Source: an uncultured Verrucomicrobiota bacterium (lineage in GTDB: Bacteria; Verrucomicrobiota; Verrucomicrobiia; Chthoniobacterales; SZAS-18). From it: DNA of 19,702 nucleotides. Positions within the stretch are counted from its first letter, which is position 1. The number at the start of each line of letters is the position of its first letter. The notes under the pieces are model-generated. The model had not been told where the DNA came from, ran no database searches, and saw only the letters and a list, made by a program, of their open reading frames with translations. The stretch is from positions 2,190-21,891 of the forward strand of contig CALMOL010000174.1 in the NCBI GenBank assembly GCA_937871685.1, in the 5' to 3' direction. Of the stretch, positions 14,749 to 19,702 are shown one piece after another. The translations under genes and the position numbers were made by a program.

Positions 14749-14790
14749 CTGACCTGACTTCGACTCAGCGCTGACCCTGAGGAAGGTCAG
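14749..14790. other. Nested inverted repeat between the two paralogous genes
   Basis: Outer arms CTGACC (14749-14754) and GGTCAG (14785-14790) enclose inner arms CTCAG (14764-14768) and CTGAG (14777-14781). It lies about 40-80 nt after the stop of paralogue 2, on the path into paralogue 1, so it may weaken read-through or be a regulatory structure. There is no T-run after it. Confidence 0.25.
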
Positions 14791-14830
14791 ACGTGAATTG
14801 CCAGCGGCCGGAAATCGCTCTCTTGGCCGC

Positions 14831-15295
14831 TCAGAACATCGCCATCGACGCGGCGGCCACGCCATCACCGACGTAGGCGGCCTTGAACGCGGGGAACTCC
14901 ACGGTCGAGCCGACGGGCGGCGGGTTGATGAGGTCGTAGGCGTTGTTGCCCACGAACACCTGCGCCTCGGTATCCCAGGCCATGCAGGTGGCGCGGCCCT
15001 TGGAGCCGGATGAGGGCGTGGTGGTCACGCAGATATAGCGGATGGCGCGGGCGCGCATCGCCTTTCGCTGGGCGGGGCTCAGCCGGCGCAGGTAAGCCTT
15101 CACGCGCTTGCGGGCGAGGGTTGACTGAGCGCGCGTGGCAGTCGTCTTGCTGGCGAAACGGATGGCGCCCTCTGGCGCATTGGCTTGTGCCTCCGGCACG
15201 GCAACATAGAGACGGCCGGCTTCACGAGCGAAAGCGGTCTGGCCGCCGGCGATGGCGAGGGCGAGCAAAGCGGCGAGAAGAGAGGTCTTGGTCAT
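14831..15295 (-). CDS. Secreted protein of the same unrecognised family (paralogue 2)
   Basis: A 154-residue protein beginning MTKTSLLAALLALAIAGGQT then AFA, a signal peptide probably cleaved near residue 23, so soluble periplasmic or secreted rather than lipidated. The mature part has a basic helical region (TRAQSTLARKRVKAYLRRLS) and the same core as its neighbour: RYICVTTTPSSG, GRATCMAWDTEAQ, VFVGNNAYDLINPPP and EFPAFKAAYVG, with the two core cysteines kept. The copies differ mainly in the N-terminal targeting signal and the C-terminal tail. The frame extends upstream to 15394 but without conserved sequence; ATG 15295 is set by the signal. No ribosome site (leader ends GTTCCTTGCG). It begins a divergent region facing the crtC-like gene. 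Function unknown. Confidence 0.82.
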   Translation of the reverse strand: MTKTSLLAALLALAIAGGQTAFAREAGRLYVAVPEAQANAPEGAIRFASKTTATRAQSTLARKRVKAYLRRLSPAQRKAMRARAIRYICVTTTPSSGSKGRATCMAWDTEAQVFVGNNAYDLINPPPVGSTVEFPAFKAAYVGDGVAAASMAMF

Positions 15296-15510
15296 CGCAA
15301 GGAACTTGGGAGATGGGAGGTCAAGTCCGAGGGCGTTGCTCAAGCCGAGATGGGCGAGGCGACCGTTCGGAATCGGCCGATTATTAGGCGGCAATCTAAA
15401 ACAAGCGACGGAAAACCTAGAAGGGCGGAAAACCCTGGCGATGTGGTCAGGTGCACCGGCTTTTTCCTTTCGGACATTTTTCGTCAGGGTCGAGTGCTTC
15501 CGAGCTTTCC

Positions 15511-16620
15511 ATGCGAACCCTTTTTCTCCTGCTCGCGCTGGCCTTCCTTCCCCGGGCTCACGCCTGGGAATCCGCGCGGCCCGGCTGGCGCTACGAGTTC
15601 CCGCGCGACCACGGCGCGCACCCGGGCTTCAAGACGGAGTGGTGGTATTTCACCGGCAACGTGCGCGACGTGCGTTCGGGCCGCGAGCTTGGCTACGAGC
15701 TGACGTTTTTCCGGCAGGGCATCCGGGCTCCGGGCGAGCGCGGGCTGGTGGGCGCCGCGCCGCGCTCGCGCTTTGCGACGGATGAGTTTCGCTTCGCGCA
15801 CCTGGCGGTGTCCGATCTCACGGGCGGTGACACGTTTCACTACGATGCCAAGCAGAGCCGCGGAGCCTTCGGCGAGGCTGGCTCGGAGGATCCGGGTGTG
15901 CCGGGCAGCCGGCTGGCTTGGATGGATGATTGGACGCTCACGGCGCAGGCCGATGGGACTTGGCGGATCGCGGCGCGGGCCGCGAAGATCGGGCTGGAGC
16001 TCGTTCTTCGTTCGACGAAGCCGCCGGTGATCCACGGTGAAGACGGCGTGAGCCAGAAGTCACCCGGCGAGGGCAACGCGTCGCACTACTACTCGTTCAC
16101 CCGTTTGGAGACCGCCGGCCGGATCAGCTTGGAGGGCAAGGTCCTGGAGGTGCAAGGGACGAGTTGGTTCGACCACGAGTGGGCGTCGAACCAACTCGGC
16201 GCGGACCAAGTGGGCTGGGACTGGTTCTGCGTGCAGTTCGACGACGGCACCGAACTGATGCTTTACGGCTTGCGCCAGCGCGACGGCACCTACACTGCGA
16301 CGAGCTCCGGCACGCTCGTGGACGCGGCCGGGAACACGACGCACGTGCGGCCAGGAGAATTTCAGATGCGACCGCTCGCGCGCTGGAAATCGCCGCGCAC
16401 GAAGGGGGATTATCCGGTGGCTTGGGAGGTCAGCCTCCCAGCCCACGGCCTCGCGTTGCGCCTGGAAACGCCGCTGCGCGCGCAGGAACTGGCGCTGGGC
16501 GCGGTGAATTATTGGGAGGGAGCCATCCGCGTGAACGGCACGCGCGCCGGCCGGCCAGTGAAAGGCGTGGGCTACATGGAGCTCACCGGCTATGCGGGAG
16601 AGTTGGGAGCACTGCGATAA
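15511..16620 (+). CDS. Secreted lipocalin-like protein of the CrtC/AttH family
   Basis: A 369-residue protein with a signal peptide (MRTLFLLLALAFLPRAHA) and the two lipocalin-like halves of the CrtC/AttH family. The N-terminal hallmark is EFPRDHGAHPGFKTEWWYFT (about residues 29-48). The central hallmark is SWFDHEWASNQLG (WFDHEW at 219-224), and the C-terminal half includes VNYWEGAIRV and GYMELTGY. True CrtC enzymes hydrate carotenoids, but most secreted relatives with this EWWYFTG signature are annotated as predicted hydrolases or carotenoid 1,2-hydratases without proof. There are no carotenoid genes here, nor the ABC transporter genes I associate with some relatives. ATG 15511 is preferred because it starts the signal peptide; the open frame begins at 15451. 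The leader GAGCTTTCC has no ribosome site. It is divergent from paralogue 2, with 215 nt between the two starts. Confidence 0.88.
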   Translation: MRTLFLLLALAFLPRAHAWESARPGWRYEFPRDHGAHPGFKTEWWYFTGNVRDVRSGRELGYELTFFRQGIRAPGERGLVGAAPRSRFATDEFRFAHLAVSDLTGGDTFHYDAKQSRGAFGEAGSEDPGVPGSRLAWMDDWTLTAQADGTWRIAARAAKIGLELVLRSTKPPVIHGEDGVSQKSPGEGNASHYYSFTRLETAGRISLEGKVLEVQGTSWFDHEWASNQLGADQVGWDWFCVQFDDGTELMLYGLRQRDGTYTATSSGTLVDAAGNTTHVRPGEFQMRPLARWKSPRTKGDYPVAWEVSLPAHGLALRLETPLRAQELALGAVNYWEGAIRVNGTRAGRPVKGVGYMELTGYAGELGALR

Positions 16621-16621
16621 T

Positions 16622-16657
16622 AAGACCTATTCGACATATATGTCCCATAGGACCTAT
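16622..16657. repeat. Four 9-bp units (NNGNCCTAT type) between the crtC-like gene and ruvX
   Basis: Successive units AAGACCTAT, TCGACATAT, ATGTCCCAT and AGGACCTAT make a 36-bp 9-bp-periodic stretch with an AT content unlike the flanking genes. It contains a perfect 12-bp palindrome, GACATATATGTC (16633-16644), flanked by CCTAT and ATAGG. It starts directly after the stop codon of the crtC-like gene. Confidence 0.6.
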
Positions 16658-16703
16658 GAGCCCCCCTGGCGACCGGACCGATCTCGTGGGATGCTTTCCG
16701 CCC

Positions 16704-17147
16704 ATGGAAATCATCCCGCGCGCTCTCGGCATCGACCTTGGCGAGGCCCGTATCGGCCTCGCGCTCTCGGATGAGCTGGGAATGATGGCGCACCCGCTGG
16801 AAACGGTTGACGCACGCGACCAGGAGGCGGCTCTAGCCCGGATCGTCACGCTGCTGCGCGAGAAGAAAGCGCGCGTGGCCGTCGTCGGCCTGCCAAGGAA
16901 CATGGATGGCTCGCACGGTCCCGCCGCCGAGAAGGCGCGCGCCTTCGGCGAGACGCTCCGCGCCCGCGCGCCGGAAGCGGACGTGCAGTTCATGGATGAG
17001 CGCCTTTCCACCGTGGCGGCCCAGCGCGCGCTCCACGAGGCCGGGCGCAACACGAAGCAGTCCCGCGGCGTGGTGGACCGCGTGGCGGCGCAGATGATCC
17101 TCCAGACATGGCTCGACCGCGAGGCGCTGCGGCGCGAGATGGCCTGA
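16704..17147 (+). CDS. ruvX: Putative pre-16S rRNA nuclease / Holliday junction resolvase-like RuvX (YqgF)
   Basis: A 147-residue RuvX/YqgF protein, close to the usual 135-150. The RNase H-like fold shows ALGIDLGEARIGLALSD with catalytic Asp11, VVGLPRNMDGSHGPAAEKAR, QFMDERLSTVAAQRAL (the conserved Glu segment) and the C-terminal VDRVAAQMILQTWLD. In E. coli YqgF processes the 5' end of 16S rRNA; a role at Holliday junctions has also been proposed for the family. ATG 16704 gives a normal N-terminus; a longer open frame upstream is a shadow of the crtC-like gene. The leader CTTTCCGCCC lacks a ribosome site. Its last 40 nt overlap the start of truA in a different frame, so the two are probably translated together. 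Confidence 0.93.
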   Translation: MEIIPRALGIDLGEARIGLALSDELGMMAHPLETVDARDQEAALARIVTLLREKKARVAVVGLPRNMDGSHGPAAEKARAFGETLRARAPEADVQFMDERLSTVAAQRALHEAGRNTKQSRGVVDRVAAQMILQTWLDREALRREMA

Positions 17148-17986
17148 CCGAGCACGGCCCCCTCCCCGGCCGGCGACGGTTGCGCATCGTCGTAGCTTAC
17201 GATGGCGCGCCTTTCGGCGGCTGGCAGGTGCAGGCCCCCGGCAAGCGCACGGTGCAGGGTGAGCTGGAGACGGCGTTTGCGCGCGTGGCGGGAACCTCTA
17301 CCTCGGTGCAAGGTTCCGGCCGCACGGACGCCGGCGTCCACGCAGACGGACAGGTGGCGCACGCCGATGTGACCATTCCTGCACCCGGATCGAAGATGGC
17401 CAACGCCGTGCTCTGGGCGGGAGCACTCAACGGCCATCTACCACCGGAAATCCGCGTGCTCTCCGCCCACTGGGCGCAGCGCGACTTTCACGCGCGCTTC
17501 TCGGCCACGGGTAAGGAATACACCTATCGCATCTGGAACTCTCCCGCCCTGCACCCGCGGGAGCGCGGCCGCGTGGGGCATGTGCCCGTTCCACTCGACC
17601 TTGACCGAATGCGGGGCGCAGCCGCGCTTTTCGTTGGGCAGCACGACTTCGGAGCCTTCGCGGCGCGACGCGGGCCGGAGGATGCGAGCACGGACACGGT
17701 GCGAACAATCCATGCCCTGCGCCTGCGTCGGAGCGGCGAACTCGTGACGCTGGACGTCCGCGGCGACGGCTTCCTCTACAAGATGGTCCGCCTACTCACC
17801 GGCGCGCTCATGCGCGTGGGCCAGGGCCGTGCGGAGGCGAGCTGGATCGCCGGCCTGCTGGGCAACCCACGCGGCCCGAAGAATCACTTTCTGGCTCCGG
17901 CGGAGGGACTGTGCCTGCGCCGAGTGCTCTACAGCCGGATTATATGGTCGGCTCACGCCAGCGACTCGTCCACGGTGCCGGCATAG
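17108..17986 (+). CDS. truA: tRNA pseudouridine(38-40) synthase TruA
   Basis: A 292-residue TruA, which converts uridines 38-40 in the anticodon stem to pseudouridine. Hallmarks are RIVVAYDGAPFGGWQVQ, the catalytic GSGRTDAGVHA (Asp74), FHARFSATGKEYTYRIWN, HDFGAFAARR and DGFLYKMVRLLTGALMRVGQ; the usual end of the family is at GLCLRRVLY. The ATG at 17108 lies inside ruvX and adds about 24 non-conserved residues before the core; a TTG at 17180 starting LRIVVAYDG is a real alternative. Neither has a clear ribosome site. The C-terminus runs about 17 residues past the family end and its last 34 nt overlap, tail to tail, the stop of the convergent acyl-CoA synthetase gene. Confidence 0.93.
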   Translation: MARPRGAAARDGLTEHGPLPGRRRLRIVVAYDGAPFGGWQVQAPGKRTVQGELETAFARVAGTSTSVQGSGRTDAGVHADGQVAHADVTIPAPGSKMANAVLWAGALNGHLPPEIRVLSAHWAQRDFHARFSATGKEYTYRIWNSPALHPRERGRVGHVPVPLDLDRMRGAAALFVGQHDFGAFAARRGPEDASTDTVRTIHALRLRRSGELVTLDVRGDGFLYKMVRLLTGALMRVGQGRAEASWIAGLLGNPRGPKNHFLAPAEGLCLRRVLYSRIIWSAHASDSSTVPA

Positions 17987-19702
17987 ACCTCCTCCACGCG
18001 GGCGGCGTGCCGCTTCATGATCTCGCGGCGCTTGAGCTTCATTGTCGGCGTCAACTCGCCCGCAGCCGGGGTCCATTCAGCGTCGAGCAGGGCGAAGTTC
18101 TTGATCTGCGCGTAGCGGGCAAGGTCCAAGTTCAACTGCTTGATCTCTACCTCGATCAGCTTGCGCGCCTCGGCCGAGCGGGCCAGCTCGGCGTCGGACA
18201 TGGCCCCGCCGAGCTTCTCGCGCAACGCGGCGAAGTTCGGCACGATGAGCGCGCCGGGGAACTTCCGATATTCGCCGATCACCATTGCCTGCCCGATGAG
18301 CGGGGATTCCTTCAGCTTGTTCTCCATCGGCTGGGGCGCGATGTATTTGCCGCCGGAAGTCTTGAACATCTCCTTCTTGCGGTCGGTGATGCGGAGGAAC
18401 TTCACGCCCTTCAGCTCCAGCCACTCGCCCACGTCGCCGGTGTGCAGGTAGCCTTCGGAGTCCACGGTCTCGGCGGTGAGATCGGGGCGCCGGTAGTAGC
18501 CCATCATCACGTTGGGGCCGCGGTAGAGGATCTCGCCGTCCTCGGCCAGCTTCACCTCGCCGCCGGGGATGACGAGGCCCACGGTGCCGATCTTGTGGTT
18601 GCCGGGCTCGCGTCGGTTCGCGGAGATAACGGGCGCGGCCTCGGTGGGGCCGTAGCCCTCGTAAATGGGCAGGCCGGCGTTCCAGAACGCGCGGGCGAGC
18701 TTTGGATTCAGCGCGGCCGAGCCGGACACGATGGCGCGCACTTGGCCGCCGAAGGCTTCGCGCCACTTGGAGAAGATGAGCTTGTCGGCCAGGAGCTTGC
18801 GCAGGCGGTCGCCGAAGGGGAGCGGCGCATCGGACTCGGGATCGACGCGGTGCGCGAGGTCGAGCGCCATGACGAAGAGCTTGCGCTTGAGGCCGGTGAG
18901 CTGCTTGCCCTTGCCAACGATGCCCTCATACACCTTCTCGAGGAGGCGCGGCACGGCGGTGAAAAAGTGCGGCCGGACTTCGCGCAGGTCGGCCGCGAGG
19001 GTGGTGAGGTCCTGCGCGTAATAGACGCCCACGCCGGCGTAGAGATAAACGTTCACCGCGGTGCGCTCGAAGATGTGGCAGAGCGGAAGGAAGGAGAGCG
19101 TCCGCTCACCCGGCTGCACGCCGATGGGCGACGTGGAAGCGAGACAATTGGAAACAAGGTTGGCGTGCGAGAGCATCACGCCCTTGGGCTTGCCGGTGGT
19201 GCCCGAGGTGTAGATGAGCGTGGCTAGGTCACTGGGCTTCACGGCGGCGGCGAGCGCGTCGATTTCCGGGCCGAGGGCCGGCTGGGAGCGAAGGACTTCG
19301 GCGCCGCGGTCGCGCAGGGTGGACCAGAGCGGGAGGCCGAGGGCGTTGTCGTCGAGCGAGAAGACACCGCCGCTGAGCGCCGGCAGCTCGCGCGCCACGG
19401 GAGTCACGGTCTCGGCCGGCGCGGGGGCGGAGGCGAAGATCATCTTGGCGCCGGAGTCCTCGAGGATGACGCGGCACTCGTCGGCGGGGATCGTGGGGTA
19501 AATCGGCACGTGGACGGCGCCCAGGCGCATCACAGCCATGTCCACGAAGTTCCACTCGCAGCGGTTCGTCATCACCGACGACGCGACGCGGTCGCCCGGC
19601 CGGATGCCGGCATCGTGCAGGCCGGCGGCGAGTTGGCGAACGATGCCGGCGACTTGCTGGGTCGAGAACTTGCGGCGCTGGCCGCCAACCTTGTCGCACA
19701 GG
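17953..19702 (-). CDS. Long-chain acyl-CoA synthetase (AMP-dependent), N-terminus cut by window edge
   Basis: An ANL-superfamily acyl-CoA synthetase that activates fatty acids with ATP and CoA. The frame stays open to the last base; the residues at the edge (QQVAGIVRQLAAGLHDAGIR then PGDRVA) are the normal early part of the family, so only a start region is missing. Motifs: ATP/AMP loop TLIYTSGTTGKPKGVMLSHA, LSFLPLCHIFERTAVN, YEGYGPTEAAPVIS, SEGYLHTGDVGEWLELKG, FLRITDRKKEMFKTSGGKY and, at the end, TPTMKLKRREIMKRHAARVE with the likely catalytic Lys of the C-terminal lid. The HIFER and KTSGGKY segments point to the FadD15/long-chain type. It could supply acyl-CoA for beta-oxidation or lipid synthesis. 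The GTG at 19575 is internal, not the start. The stop lies inside the 3' end of truA. Confidence 0.93.
   Translation of the reverse strand, partial: LCDKVGGQRRKFSTQQVAGIVRQLAAGLHDAGIRPGDRVASSVMTNRCEWNFVDMAVMRLGAVHVPIYPTIPADECRVILEDSGAKMIFASAPAPAETVTPVARELPALSGGVFSLDDNALGLPLWSTLRDRGAEVLRSQPALGPEIDALAAAVKPSDLATLIYTSGTTGKPKGVMLSHANLVSNCLASTSPIGVQPGERTLSFLPLCHIFERTAVNVYLYAGVGVYYAQDLTTLAADLREVRPHFFTAVPRLLEKVYEGIVGKGKQLTGLKRKLFVMALDLAHRVDPESDAPLPFGDRLRKLLADKLIFSKWREAFGGQVRAIVSGSAALNPKLARAFWNAGLPIYEGYGPTEAAPVISANRREPGNHKIGTVGLVIPGGEVKLAEDGEILYRGPNVMMGYYRRPDLTAETVDSEGYLHTGDVGEWLELKGVKFLRITDRKKEMFKTSGGKYIAPQPMENKLKESPLIGQAMVIGEYRKFPGALIVPNFAALREKLGGAMSDAELARSAEARKLIEVEIKQLNLDLARYAQIKNFALLDAEWTPAAGELTPTMKLKRREIMKRHAARVEEVYAGTVDESLA

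Noticed and set aside
17911..19227. Plus-strand frame of about 438 codons opposite the acyl-CoA synthetase
   Set aside because: It is antisense to an intact, motif-rich gene and has low-complexity His/Leu/Ala-rich composition.

Overview
The window is GC-rich DNA, with coding regions dense in G/C third positions. Its gene content suggests a Gram-negative bacterium of the Verrucomicrobiota, perhaps close to Opitutaceae. The grounds are a 1072-residue TonB-dependent receptor, secreted and lipoprotein genes, almost no Shine-Dalgarno sequences, and short palindromic or periodic intergenic repeats of a kind I associate with that phylum. This placement is inference from gene style, not from a marker gene. 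I found no rRNA, tRNA, CRISPR array, transposase, integrase or phage gene.

Layout: a plus-strand hflX (120-1469) converges on thirteen consecutive minus-strand genes (1703-15295), which are followed by plus-strand crtC-like, ruvX and truA genes. At the right edge a minus-strand acyl-CoA synthetase is cut off by the window end, and its 3' end overlaps truA. Read in their own direction (high to low coordinates), the minus block contains: a periplasmic protein and a lipoprotein that are paralogues of each other (15295-14119); a LytTR response regulator; a single-domain AraC-type regulator; a polytopic membrane protein with a C-terminal TPR domain; a large TonB receptor; an amino-acid-type periplasmic binding protein; two secreted proteins of unknown function in one unit; a two-gene unit ending in a small basic KGGLTAAGRAHF-type protein that appears frameshifted; an SRPBCC protein; and a PlsC acyltransferase. 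Two strong intrinsic terminators (4161-4197 and 6648-6685) divide the block into transcription units.

The genes do not form one obvious pathway. Housekeeping functions (ribosome-associated GTPase HflX, phospholipid acylation by PlsC, RuvX, tRNA pseudouridylation by TruA, fatty-acid activation) surround an envelope and uptake section (TonB receptor, binding protein, secreted proteins, lipoprotein) with two small regulators.

The parts least explained by known features are: an 11-unit array of about 21 bp with quasi-palindromic cores (10401-10631) between the membrane/TPR gene and the TonB receptor gene; the paralogous pair sharing ATCMAWDT and FVGNNAYDLINPPP; a G9 tract that puts the KGGLTAAGRAHF-type gene out of frame with its natural ATGA-coupled start; a roughly 100-bp palindromic element at 3199-3298; and a 9-bp periodic AT-richer repeat before ruvX. 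I do not see convincing evidence of a complete new defence or biosynthetic system.
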